Source: Macrocybe gigantea
Taxonomy: Eukaryota; Basidiomycota; Agaricomycetes; Agaricales; Callistosporiaceae
DNA length: 64,000 nt
Direction: 5' to 3'
Assembly: GCA_011319805.1 (NCBI GenBank)
Contig: SJRY01000062.1
Span: forward strand, 310,001-374,000
The notes under the pieces are model-generated. The model saw only the letters and a program-made list of their open reading frames with translations. It was not told the DNA's origin and made no database searches. Made by a program: the position numbers and the translations under genes. Each line of letters starts with the position of its first letter. Position 1 is the first letter of the stretch. Shown piece by piece: positions 1 to 11,800 of this stretch.

Positions 1-548
1 GAACCACATTTGTTACCCCTATGCTTGACTCTTTCCCATTACCCAATTTTGTATGTGATCATGATCTATGCTGACGTTGCATGACAATTTTGTTTGTTAC
101 TCGCGGGTGCCCTTGCTTTCGATTTGAACGATTTGAACCCATTTGGCATTTCCCTTAAGAGATCTCAATAGGTCCATGCCATCGCGTTATTGCCGCTGGT
201 GATCTACTCCTGCGGAAAATTTTCTATCCCCTTTCCTGATTCTCATCGAATCCTTGTGCACTGCCTGCACATTGTTATGCTACCGAATAACGAAAGGTTT
301 TGAGCTACGTTCGTTGCGGCTCGAAGCCGAAAAAAGCCATCACATGACTTGTTACAGTTTTCCGCGGCTCCTTCATCTTGGTTGTAATGGACATTCTCGA
401 ATGCTAAAATACGAGGCTGCCGATGCTCAAGAAGCTTTAGGATGGTCATGAATGAGGGCGTTCTGGGAATAGACTTTCTTTGGCACCAAGTTGCAGTAAT
501 CGGACCGCGCGCGATGCGACACAGAAGCTGAGCGCCGTCATCCATTAA
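1..548. other. 5' flank of the transporter gene, no gene called
   Basis: Both strands contain open frames here, including a 226-codon minus-strand frame that overlaps the transporter exon, but none reads like a protein family I know. The missing N-terminal exon of the downstream transporter may lie here. I could not join one with confidence. Confidence 0.4.
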
Positions 549-3500
549 GGGCGGGCGGCTTCTGACACAGATTCTGTGCGAAGATTGACTGGTGATATCC
601 GTGGATACATCGGGTTCTTGATTGACAGCGTACTCGGAAATTTTTCGAGTCGGCGTTTGTCTGCGTCGGTGCTTAATCGTCGCCAGAGAGCGAAGGGCCC
701 CTTGTCGCCTTTGCAGAATGACAACCAGCTCACGTCGAGTGTACCAAGTATTTCCCTCCGTTCTGCTGGGGACACTCTTGAATGTTCTGGATGCTGGTAC
801 GAGACAGCAGTCTTTTTTGCCTTCGATGCATTTTTTAAAACGGGTGAAAACGTAGTGTCTACTGGGCTCTTGATATTCCCCTCCGCAAAAGAAGGTAGAG
901 TGTTCGATGGCCTCCAAGTGCAAGCCATGTCTATCTACATCATGAGGTGAATGTCAGCAGTTATGCCCTTTGGATGGTACCTTCATGCAGGCATTTTCAG
1001 CACAATCACTTCGCAACTGGCTTTAACCCTTGGAGGGTCGCTGTTCCCAGGAGCGCTTGGATCAATGCTCATAGAAGTCTTGCCATTCTTGAGGTCTATT
1101 GCCATGTCCATCCGCAACACCCTCGGAGATGACGATCCCGCCGTGCTCCCGACTGTCATGGTGGCGTACACACTGACAAGCTTTCTCATTGGAATCGCGT
1201 TTCTGCTACTCGGAGTGTTCAGATGCGGTCGTTTGGTATGTTTTTGAGTAACCGAATCTGAATATATGCGCTAAGAATCTGTGCAGGTCGAGTATTTTCC
1301 AAGAACGGTTTTGACCGGTGTTATAGGTGCCTTCAGAGGTTCTACCCAGTGTACCTATCTGTTAATCATAATTCTAGGGCCATCGGTGTTTCTCTCTTTG
1401 AGCTTGGCCTGTCATTAGCGGCGCCGGCACCGTCTCATTCGACCACTTTATCCTCTTTGCCATCAACGGAATTTTATCTTCCTCTAGTCATGGCTTCGTT
1501 TTTGCCGGCCTTCTTTCTATCTATCACAACGAGATCTGCCTTCATCGGCCGCCTCACGAACGGTGTCACACAGCACGCGCTGTATGTTCCGATCTATGTC
1601 TTATCCATTGCGGCGGTGTTCTGGTCGATCGTGGTTGCTCAAGGATATGCTAACCAGGCTGGAATGTCGTATCTCGCAGAACTTGGGTGGCTTTTCCGAT
1701 TGGATGATAGCATAAAAAAAGAGCCTGGTCTGGGAACGGCCTGGATATATTGGCGCATGTTCGATTTGTCGAGCATCAGTTGGTGTGCAATGAGCCAAAC
1801 CGCTCCGACGATAATCCTTCTCGTCATTATCGGCGTTCTAAACCTATCCGTGTTCGTACCCGCTCTGGCTCTGGCTTTGGAAACTCCGACATATAACATG
1901 GACCATGAATTCCTTGGCCACGGAGCTGCAAATTTGTTAGCAGGGATGGCCGGAACAGTCCCGAATCTAGTGGTGCGTCTCTCAGTACAATCGTATCTGC
2001 GTTTTTCATGCAATACCTGTTAAACAGGTCTTCTCGAACGCATACTTCTTCACCAAAGCTGGCGGTGGCAGATTTGAAGCCCTTATAGTAACAGGCCTTA
2101 CGATGATCTTGTTTCTTACATCATCCCTTCTCCTTCCATTCATTCCAACGATCCTGGCTTCCGCTCTCGTCTTATTCCTTGGCTTGGAACTCATGATCGA
2201 CGCTGTCTGGGAAACAACAAAGACTCTGCAATGGAGCGAATGGATCGTAGTCGTTGGAACACTCATAGCATGTCCATGGCTAGGATTCGCGCCCGGATTT
2301 GTGGTCGGAATCGGGCTCGCGATAGTCCTTCATTTTGCTTGGGGAGTCATAGATTCGGTTTGTGCTGTGGTGTCCTTCCTCCGTTAAATGTGAAATAACG
2401 CACTTGCCAACAGGGCGCAACGACTGCAGAATCGGCTGTTTACAACGATACCGCTGTAAGATCCTGGTCATGTTCTCGCGATTCGCATTCCGAGTCAATT
2501 TCATGGGTCGCGACCGAGGCAGACGACATTGAGAACGATGCCGCCCTAAAGACCGTCTTCCAGCCAATGATGTCAATCATAAGACTTACGGGTTATGCGT
2601 GTACGAAGTTCATCATGGTTCTCTGCCAAAGACCTCTAACCGTTGTTCAAATCCAGTTTTTGCCTCTATACCTTCCATCGAAAAAGAGCTCGCCGCTCAT
2701 TGCGCCGCGTCCATCGCATCCGACATCCCTTGTTCGTTCATATTTATAGACATGGCGCTCGTTCATCGTCTCGAGACAGGCGTAGTTGAGTTTTTAGCTC
2801 GAAAAATACAGGAGCTGGGAACGAAACCCAAGCCCGTCATCCTCGTCATTTGTGGCATCACTCCAGGATCAGGGACTCATGCTGATCTTGAACGCAGCAG
2901 CTTAGGATGCTCCTGGCTTGGAGATAATGTCTCGTTTAGCAATCCGGGCACAAGTTTCTTTTGCTTTGAGGACTTGCGAACCGGTCGACTATGGTGCGAG
3001 GAGTATCTTGCTCTGCGGAATAAAGTTCCCGAAGCAGTGGGCGAAACAGGTAGGATCGAATTCTCATTTCGACAGAAAGGCTGGTCATTGATGTGCAGGT
3101 GTAGGATCAGTCTCTATGGCGTCGAACACCGAAGTTCTCGAAGAATTTGGCCGACTCGTTGAATTCGGCGATGACGGCCATATTTTTTCTCTTTTACCGA
3201 AAATCTCAGAGGACGCTTTTGCGAGTTCGTACTCCATAGAAAACGCTAGGCAGCTTGGCATTAAGATCGGGCGTTATAATCCTGGTGACATAATCTTGTC
3301 GAGAGGTAAGAAGATTCTCCGTTGCTGCCAAAGTTCCTTCTCTCAAGTTTGTGGTAGGCGTCTTCACCGATCGTATTGTCTTTGTCATTTATGGTGGACT
3401 TGCATTTGAAAATGTTGCCTCTGGAGGCGTACCACCTACCTGTCGTCCTTCCTTCTCTCACCTTCTCGGCGACATACCTCGAAGAGTTCTTTCACAAGTA

Positions 3501-3836
3501 TACAAAGCCGTCCGAAAGCCCTCTCCGGCCCCTGAAACGGGTTCGCTCACTGGGTCGCCTGACGCCGATACCGCGGCATTTTCTTCTACAAAATCACGAT
3601 CACAGATACTCGGACGCGGAGAGTATTTTGGGTTTTCGCATTTTACGTGTGCGATGGGTGGGAAGTATTGGGAAATCTGCGATCGCGTGGCCGTGATAGA
3701 ATCGGGGCCTTGCGTTACTTTGGAGATCAGCAGGACAGATGTGCCCCATGAAAAGCTAGTGGAACTTACGGCGTGGGTTGCGATCGTCGTTTCTCATCTT
3801 GACGAGAAGCGAGCCAAGCAAACGAGGTGTCAGTGA
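549..3836 (+). CDS. SulP-family transporter with STAS and cyclic-nucleotide-binding-like C-terminus (Vsb1/YGR125W-like)
   Basis: This multi-exon gene encodes a polytopic membrane protein of the SulP anion-transporter superfamily. It resembles the fungal vacuolar subgroup (yeast YGR125W/Vsb1 and YPR003C) rather than plasma-membrane sulfate permeases. Visible in order: a conserved N-terminal stretch (IRGYIGFLIDSVLGN), STGLLIFPSAKEG, many hydrophobic segments, a STAS region (FIFIDMALVHRLETGVVEFL, about 2730-2830) and a C-terminal segment (about 3120-3836) resembling a cyclic-nucleotide-binding domain. Three introns are clear: 947-1000, 1236-1286 and about 1327-1377. The third junction is one base out of frame unless the G run after the acceptor is one longer. 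An in-frame stop at 546 and no convincing ATG nearby mean the true start is probably in an unrecognised upstream exon. Family is secure. Substrate is unknown; related yeast proteins act at the vacuole, not in sulfate uptake. Confidence 0.8.
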
Positions 3837-4386
3837 ATAAATAACCAGCGAAAGCCGTTAACTCTTGCAGAGTATTGTCTTGGTAGAATGTCGAAAATCC
3901 GATGTGGCGAAGTGTTCGTCGCTTTGCGACCCTGAGGGATTTATGTGAATTAATTATGTGGTCTGTGCGTTACATCCGTCATCACACTTTTCCAGCAGTT
4001 TTCGACAGAACAGGATTCCACCATGATGATGAAGGAAACTACAGATATCCCAAGATATCTTTCCTCATGACAATCTAGAAATGCACTTTCAACGTACGCA
4101 AAAGACCATGTGTCTGAAGTGGTCCCGCGAAGGAGCTATGTCTTGTTTAGAGAATCTGAAGGTCATTCTTCTAAAGAGGCATATGGATTTCTAGAAATTC
4201 CACGGTGATCAGGTCCCGGAGACGCGTCGTCGACACGTCAACAGATGCAAATAAACGCATCGCTTTTCGGGCAAGACTTTGTTGATTCCATTCCATTCGG
4301 TTCAATTTTGTTTTTTCCTTCCTTCCAAACCACTTTCGCCGGACTCGTCGCTTTCCGCAGGAAACGAATCGAATCAGAGCCGCGGC

Positions 4387-4807
4387 ATGAAAGTAAACGT
4401 CAAACACTGGCACGCCGTCGCGCACTGGCGCTGGGACACGGGTCACACGGAGCAAGATGATGACGGAGAGGAGGACGTGTGCGGCATATGCAGAGTTCCG
4501 TACGAAGGCTGCTGCCCGTCTTGTAAAATGCCCGGGGACGAGTGCCCGCTGAGTTGCGTTTCTGTTTCTCGTTCGTTTCCTTGGCCCTTTTCAGTTTTGC
4601 TGATGCCTTGCGCAGTTTGGGGAGAATGCAGCCACGTCTTTCACATGCATTGCTTGCTGAAATGGATAGGCACCGCGGCGTCGAAGCAGCAATGCCCCAT
4701 GGACCGAAGACCTTGGGGTGAGTCCTGACCGTTCGAGCCACTCTGCATCCCTAACGCGTTGGCTTGAAACAGTCACGGCCGAGAGGAAGGTGGGCGCTCC
4801 GACGTGA
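4387..4807 (+). CDS. APC11: Anaphase-promoting complex RING-H2 subunit APC11
   Basis: Three exons (4387-4552, 4616-4717, 4773-4807) splice cleanly to a 100-residue protein. APC11 is the RING subunit of the anaphase-promoting complex: with the cullin-like APC2 it recruits the E2 and drives ubiquitylation of cyclins and securin. The sequence begins MKVNVKHWHAVAHWRW, as in APC11 proteins, and carries the RING-H2 zinc ligands in CGIC, CPSCKMPGDECPL, CSHVFHMHC and CPMDRRPW, ending WVTAERK. An acidic insert (DDDGEED) precedes the first CxxC. The length suits the family (84 residues in human, longer in fungi). The start is chosen because homology begins at that ATG. Introns are 63 and 55 nt with normal GT-AG ends. 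No frame damage is visible. Confidence 0.95.
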
Positions 4808-5505
4808 TGCGCTCCATACCATTCGCTGCGGTTTAGGGCTGATGTCACTGCTTTCGTCTCGCGCTTTTACGCTGCCCCTTTCTATCTATACCTTATTCCC
4901 CCTTTTGCTTTCGCGTCGTGCTGTTTCTACCATGTTAGTGTATTCTGGCAGATGTAGTAATATTACAATGTAGTGTATCCTACGGAACAAGCTAGATCGT
5001 CGGGAGCCGGTGCTCCCGTTTCCCCCATACAACTAGATTAGCTGAAATCGGCCATCGAAAGGAAAGGATCTTGAAACAAGAAAAGAAGAGACACCATGTG
5101 ACGGACAGTAGGAAAGGTCATAAGACGGTACGGATGTTGTACAGCCGGACGCAAATGTGCGATGGAAAATAAGAGACAAGGGGCAAAGTTTAGACGACAA
5201 CAGCGAACCGAAATAGTCCACAGTGATGGGGGTATTCTGTTGTTACAACCCATGTACAGCGATGTACGCGGAAACAGAGCGCGGCCTGCCGTTCGGACGG
5301 GCAAGGAATAGATATAAAGCAAGTCGAGAAAAAGGGCAGATGAGAGCAGCGATTCGACAGCAAAGAAGGGGTGTGTTGGCATATCTACGACCTCGGTTTC
5401 AGTGACTGTTTGTGATTTGGAGCCGCCTCGTTTGATTGTTTGAATGAAGGAAAGAGTAGGATCATGCTTGGAGATGTTCGCTTCGAGTTCGGTTGTGGGG
5501 AGAGA
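4808..5505. other. Convergent 3' intergenic region between APC11 and the PSP1-domain gene
   Basis: This stretch must hold the 3' untranslated ends of both convergent genes. Open frames on both strands are hydrophobic or low complexity and match no family I know. No RNA gene was recognised. Confidence 0.5.
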
Positions 5506-7955
5506 CTATTGCTCGAACCCGCTTCCTTGTAGAGACGCCATCCATATCCTGGTTTTGTAGAGCCTAGAACATCGACATCAGTAACTTATAGCAGAAATGA
5601 TCCGAGCAGACGGTAGTATCCTCCTACCTGAACAACTCTCGGACCAATTCTCTGAAGTCTATCCTCTTTTCGGCAATGAAATAGAACGTGAGCTTGCGTC
5701 GATCCCTGTCGTCATAGTTGAAAAGCTGTGAGTCAGACGAAATCATGACAGCAACGAACCATTGGTATTCGGCGTCTATGACCTCCATCGGCAGCTTCTT
5801 TGCTCGCACTTTGCTCTGGCAGAGCTGTAGGGCTTTGAGTTCGTCTTGGGATTTCGCTACGAGAAGTCTGCATCAACAGAGGGTGAGCCAAACGTCTAGA
5901 GGAAAAGGGATGAAAATAAACGCACTGCGCATCTTGCGGCGTCGCTTTCCCATAAATCATTTTCGGGTTGATGTCCTTTTTGCTCGACGGCGACATCGCG
6001 CTGCCGGTGGTTCCGCCGGGACTCATCGTCTGTCCGTCGCCGAGCCCAGAGCGCTCCTGCTGCTGCTTCTGGAACGCGTCGACCTCGGCGAGCGTGATGC
6101 TGTCGTTGATGACCTTCCCGAGATCCTTGCCGCGATCTGCCTCGACGATGACGAGGTCGCCGACGCGAATGTCCTGCGACAGGTCCGTGAGGTAGAACAA
6201 GTCGGTCCGCCCGGCCTTGAACTCGACGATGAAGAGCGGCCATGACGACGGCACGGCATGCAAGGGCACGCCCTTGCCGAGCTCAGTGAGCGACGCCTGC
6301 GGCGCGTCGGACGGGCGTCGCTGCATCTGCTGTGGGTAGTACGGCTGCTGCTGAGGGTTGATCAGGCGGCTCGTAGGCGAGATGGGCGAGGTTACTGTGC
6401 CGGAATACGATGGCGCGCGAGCGCGTGTGTACGCTGCCGAGACGGGGGACGGCGCACCGCCGCCCGCGGCGGAGGCAGAGGTGCTGCCGCCCATGGACTG
6501 AGAAGCCGTGAGCTGAGGCGACATGTACTGTATGCCTTGTCCTGGGGTGTAGCGCGCGGCGAACTCGGACTGTGACGATTGCCTCGCCCTGACTGGTGAA
6601 CCATTCCTGTATTGCGTCTCGCCGCTGCTTCCGGAGCCCGTGCCAGCGGCACTGGCAGCAGCGCCTGCGCCGCCGAACTGCTGGTCGAATACGTTGGCAC
6701 GGCTCGGGCTCACTCCGCCCGCGGAGAGGTCGCTTGGGGACGCGAGCGGGCGAGAGGAGTAGGAGCTTCCGCCGGGAATGCTGAGATTGATGGAGGGATA
6801 TGACGCGAGGCGGTCCCGCGTGGTGGGGCTGCGGGAGAAGATCGGCAGCGAGGAGGGCTGGCTTGGCGGATGAGTCTGCGACGAAGAGCTAGAAGGTTCG
6901 GGAGGACCGAGGTTCAGGACGCCAAGGTCGCTTGCGAGGTCATCGTCCGAAAGCAGGAGGCCGCCGCGGCCACCGTAGGTCTGGGAGAATCCAGGGCGAG
7001 TGCTGGTTTGTTCATCGGGTACGTCACCGCTTGGCGCGTTGAAGCCGACGATGCCGCGGCGGGGTTGGACGACGCTGACGCTGTGGCGGCGGCTGGTGGT
7101 GCCGCTGCCGCCTCCGCCGCTCTCGTCGCGTGCCCAGAGCTCGCGAAAAGCGGAGCCATCGTCGAGGAGGATCTGGCCGACGTCTCGGACGAACGGGCTC
7201 ATGTTGGTAGGGTCAATCGTCGCAGAGGATTGCCTGTGGGAATAGCCATTGCCGACGGCAAAAGAACCGCCGCCGGATGGCGAGGAAGAGTGAACATGGC
7301 GTGAATAGACACCTGATGTGCCAAGTGAACCATACCGGCTCGTGCTAGGCGGCTTGATGTCCCCGAAACGGCCGGGGATGTTGAGCGGGTTAGACAAGTA
7401 GGATTCATTCCAGCTCTGCATCGCGGAGGTGTTGGCGAGGTAGGGGCTGCTGACCAGACCAGGGCGTGTAGCGGTGGTCGTCGCAAGGGACTGGGAGCGG
7501 CTGCGGCTGATATCTTGGGCGTAGGAGCGGCCGCGGGAGACTGAGGGCGGGACCATGAGGCGGTCGTCATAGGTGTCGGAGAGGCCTTCGGACTCATCGT
7601 CCTCGAACGTGGAAGGGAAGGCACGCTCTCGCATGGCGGAGGAAAAGTTGCCCTGGGATTGAGCGGAGAAGGACGAGCTTCGGATCGGGACGGGTTGCGG
7701 AAGGCCAGCGCGATTCGGGCTCACGAGACGGGAGCTGGACCATGGGGCGCGGTTGCCGCCTAGGCTGGATGGGATGAAAGGTTGCTGAGTGGGTGAGGAG
7801 ACAAAGGTCTGCTCGCCAGAGCGCGGGGGCTGGCTGGCGGCCCGTTCGCGATGGGGAGCAGTGCCGGAGCCGTTCTCGGGAGTCGTCGCAGCAAAGAACC
7901 TGTTCTGGCGGTCATCATCCTCGGAGGACGACTGCTGGTGACCCAAGTGCTGCAT
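5506..7955 (-). CDS. PSP1 C-terminal-domain protein
   Basis: A long Ser/Pro/Gly/Gln-rich, probably disordered N-terminal part (about 540 residues) is followed by a PSP1 domain beginning near SSWPLFIVEFKAGRTDLFYL and running through IRVGDLVIVEADRGKDLGKV. Two introns are clear on the minus strand. One at 5868-5925 joins KATPQDAQ to LLVAKSQDELKALQL. One at 5564-5627 joins FRELVRELFR to a short last exon, LYKTRIWMASLQGSGFEQ, with stop at 5506. PSP1-domain proteins occur from bacteria to fungi. Yeast PSP1 was found as a suppressor of DNA polymerase alpha mutants and its biochemical role is unclear. The start at 7955 is provisional: the same frame stays open upstream with protein-like sequence (QHLQQLLNLGLPS), so a further 5' exon around 8000-8100 is likely. 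GC content is high in the disordered part. Confidence 0.85.
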
Positions 7956-8845
7956 GGAAGGCAGGCCGAGGTTGAGAAGCTGTTGAAGATGCTGCGCCGT
8001 CGCCAGGATTGCAAGATCGGATCCCGAGAAAAGATTTTTAAGACAAGGATAAGCTTTTGGATAGGTCTACAATAAGGGAATCCTGCATCGAGGTCAGCGT
8101 CGAGGGTGAGGTAAAGATGATGGCGGTCGACGTGCCAGAAAAAAGAGGCTCTTGTGTCGTTACTAACCACGACGCGCGCACTCACTCTATCTGACATTCA
8201 CAGACTCCAAGGAAAATATGCAGCTCACTTTTTACAAACAGTCGTGAAATCTGGTCTATAGGAAGGAACGAGAAAGAGACAGTCTATGGGGAAAGGAACA
8301 ATAGCGGCGGAGTTGGGATGAAATAAGGACTGTCGGTGGGAGCGTCCATGTGCCAGCTGACCCCGGCTAGCCCCTGTTTCAGTCACATGGTTCACCCACT
8401 CAATTCAGTTAACTGGCCCTCCACTGACAGCGATGAACCTTGGCAGAGTATTTTAAAAAGTCTTGAAGCAGCATGGTGTGAACGACTCGAAACCAGCCAT
8501 AGCGTCTTGGAGCACCAGATTGATGAGCGCGCGTCTGTATCTCCGTATTCCAGACATCAGCGCCAGAGTTCGTCTTACACAGATAGTCTATGATCATGAT
8601 CACGATTTCAAATTCATGCAAGAACATCCGTGCCACTAGGCCATCACCAACGGAAATGCTACGGAAAGGCCAGACGCTTCAGCAGCGCACACGATCTAGG
8701 CATTTGTTTGGTTGAACCAAACACCAGTACGGCATTCAGCTGAGTCTCCGGGCCGAGGCGCCTCACGCCGCGCTCACTGTCTCCACAACTCCTCCAAACG
8801 ACGACGCCGCCGGTCGTAGCTCAGTCAGTCGCCGCAATCACTACC
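7956..8845. other. Divergent promoter region between the PSP1-domain gene and the ArAE_2-like gene
   Basis: The two flanking genes are transcribed away from each other, so both promoters lie here. The first ~150 bases may include a 5' exon of the minus-strand gene. No motif could be assigned with confidence. Confidence 0.45.
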
Positions 8846-11800
8846 ATGCCAGAGGATGGCCTTAAAAGTCCAACGGTGCAGGAGCCCGAGCAGCCTTCTC
8901 GCGTCGGAGGCCTTTTCACCTGGATCCCGCCCGCCTTGAAAGCGAGGCGCACATGGAAGACGTGGGCCCGCTGCTGCGTCGCTCTTTGCGCGACCATGAT
9001 ACTCCTTGTCGACAACGTCACGCTGCAAAACATGGGTCAAGCCGCGTTCTTTTCCGCGTGCGCCAATTTCATTTTACCCCGCAGTGTTGCTAAATATATT
9101 TATGTATCCGTCTCGCGATCAGGATCGTCGCCGTCATGCTCCCGCCTTCGCTCGCCTTCTCGCTCTTCGCTTATGCTGTAATCACGCTCCTTCTCGGCAA
9201 GGCTTGCATTGCATCGGTTTGTTGTTCCATCTGACGTTGGTGCGCAGGAATGATGATCGGATGGGCTTGGGGCGCTGCCGCAATGGCCTCCGGTCTCTCT
9301 GTGAGAAGTAAATCACTCCTCGCACGGCAGCAGCAAAACGCACAAGCATCGTAAGCCCTTATTCCCGTCTGTCGCCTCCATTCAACCTTACCGCTATCAG
9401 TCTCGTTCCCGGCATCGACCCCAACTTCCAATTTCAAAAATTCATCTTTCAGGGCTTGTTTCTTGATCCACGGTTCGTACCCCAATTAATGGGAGTCCAC
9501 CGAGTCTCAACACCATCCTCTCAGCTCGAGTGCGGTATATGGGGCATTCTTTTTTATCGGCACGTTCGCCCTCGGAAGCCTGCGCGCCTTCATACCCAAA
9601 CTCGCTCTTCTCAGCATCTTTGGCAGCATTGTCTTGGACGTCGTTGGTGCCTTCGCATTTTTCTTGACGAAACTCGGATTGACCTGTGACTTTCTTCTCT
9701 ACTAGATTTGCACATATGGTCCATGTATGCGCATATATTCCGTATTGCTTCATGACCTTTCCAATCATTTGATGCTTTCTCAACATAGCTTTCCCGACCG
9801 CCCAGTACACAATTCCAAAGATGTTCATCATTCCCACATGCTACTACGTTGCCATTGCTTTGGCATCTCTCGCAGTCATCTTTCCTGAGAGCTTGAATCA
9901 TGTTTGGCTGTGAGAATTTGAATTTTTGATGTTCCGATATCTTGCATTGACCAACCCTCGCACAGAACGACGTTTCTAGAGCGCTGCCTGACTGTAAGGC
10001 CCCATTAGTTACCCGCGGGAATTGCGGATCTGACACATCAACAGCCTATGAGGGACATTCTGTCTATTCAAAGCGAAGCGCTGAGCTGCCAGCCGTCGGA
10101 CACGGATGCATGGAACGTACTGCATGAAAAGGGTCGTGCTGCTCGACACTCCCTCGTAGCCGGCACCCAGGTCCTATTGGGACAGATTCCCATGGTCGAC
10201 CTCGAGCTGTCCCTCGGTCGACTCGGCCCGAGCGACCTCAAACGAATCAATGGTCAGCTAAGGTTTCTAATGGCCAGAGCTGCGTAAGCTTCTGTTCTGT
10301 AAGCTTCTGCTATGTAAGAAAAATGACCGGTTTCCAATTCAGGGCGTTGCACGCTTTCCAGGTATTTGTGAAAAAGGAGAACGCCGAAATGGCGAAAGAT
10401 GGCTCAAACACGGATGCTCTTTCCACTGAAGATTCCAAGGCCCCAGATTCACACCAAATCATGGACAGGATGACGCTTCTCCAGCGCCAGATCCGACAGC
10501 ACGAAATCGCACATGGGCACGACATGGACGTGCTCGTGCGCATCCTCCAAGAGTGCTCCGCAGACCTGCGTAACACCTGTCAGGTAGCGCTCGATGCCGT
10601 GGTTGAGTGGATCCAAGACTGCAACGCACGTCGGTGGGCAAGATTCTTCATGAGAGCAGACACGGTACAAGTCGCGGAACGGAATAAAAAATTAGTGGAG
10701 GCCATGTCGGCGCTCCAGAACGTCCTGGATCAATTCAGAAACGTAGAAAGAGTGAAGCTGATCAAGCCCTTTGAGCAATACTTTGATTCAGAGACGGGAC
10801 AGAGAGTAAGGACGGACGAATCGGCAGAGATCTTTGCAGCACGGTGAGTCATCAACCAGGTGTTTATCCTACCACCGGGCGAACCAATACCTAGCATTGT
10901 CTGTCGACAGGTCTCTCTTCACATGCTTCGTCTTTTCCTACGCCCTAGATGCCTTTGCAGACCGTTTGATCAAATTCATGGCTATTCTACTTGACGTTGA
11001 CGGTAAGCGCCCTCACCCACGCCTGTGGTTCCCCAGCGGTTTCGGCAAGCTCGGCCGCAAGATCATGAGCAAGCGCGACATCGACGAGACAGTAACACCG
11101 CTCGCCATGGGAACCTCGGGCGATCCCGTCGACTTCGCGGAGCAAGACGACGATGACGACGAGTCTGATGAGCAAAGTGACGCGGATGATGGTACACGGA
11201 TCGATGAAAAGGAGTTCCAACGATCACGGTGGGCACGGGAAGAAGAGGAATGTACTGAACCGAAACGTAAGGTTTTCGTTGGCTTCGAACGGAAACTCTT
11301 CTGGACTTTATTTTAGGGCAGAACCCAGATGCTCTGCCACCCGAGACGGCGATGGGCCGCTTCTTCCTGAAGCTGGGCTCGATCCTCAAATTCTTCAAGT
11401 CTGCCGAAGGTATCTTTGCACTCCGGCACGCCGTAGTCTCTGTCGCGCTCTGGATCCCGTCCGTGTGCGAGACGAGCGCTTGGTTCTACTATCAGCATCG
11501 CGGACTGTGGGCTCTGATTATGGCTCAGGTGCGCGACGCGCCTGATTCTAGCATCAAAGCTCGTTTGACGCGAATGCGTTACTCTTTCAGACGGGACTGG
11601 CAGTGTATGCTGGTGACCAGGTAACTGACTACCCCTCTTGAGCGTTTTTACCACTCGAGCATTGCCAACTTTTACCAATTGCCCCTTCCTCTCAGATTTC
11701 CGGTCTCCTCATCCGCTTATTTGGTACTGCTCTTGGTCTGCTTCGTGCGTATTTAATGTCCACCTCCAGGAATAGAGTTTTAATGGTATCCAGTTGGCAT

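Noticed and set aside
243..923. A 226-codon minus-strand open frame at the window start
   Set aside because: It overlaps the conserved transporter exon on the other strand, has no family resemblance and no supported start context.
5896..7304. Long plus-strand and alternative-frame open frames opposite the PSP1-domain gene
   Set aside because: High GC and low-complexity codons of the minus-strand gene create shadows; the PSP1 domain and introns are on the minus strand only.
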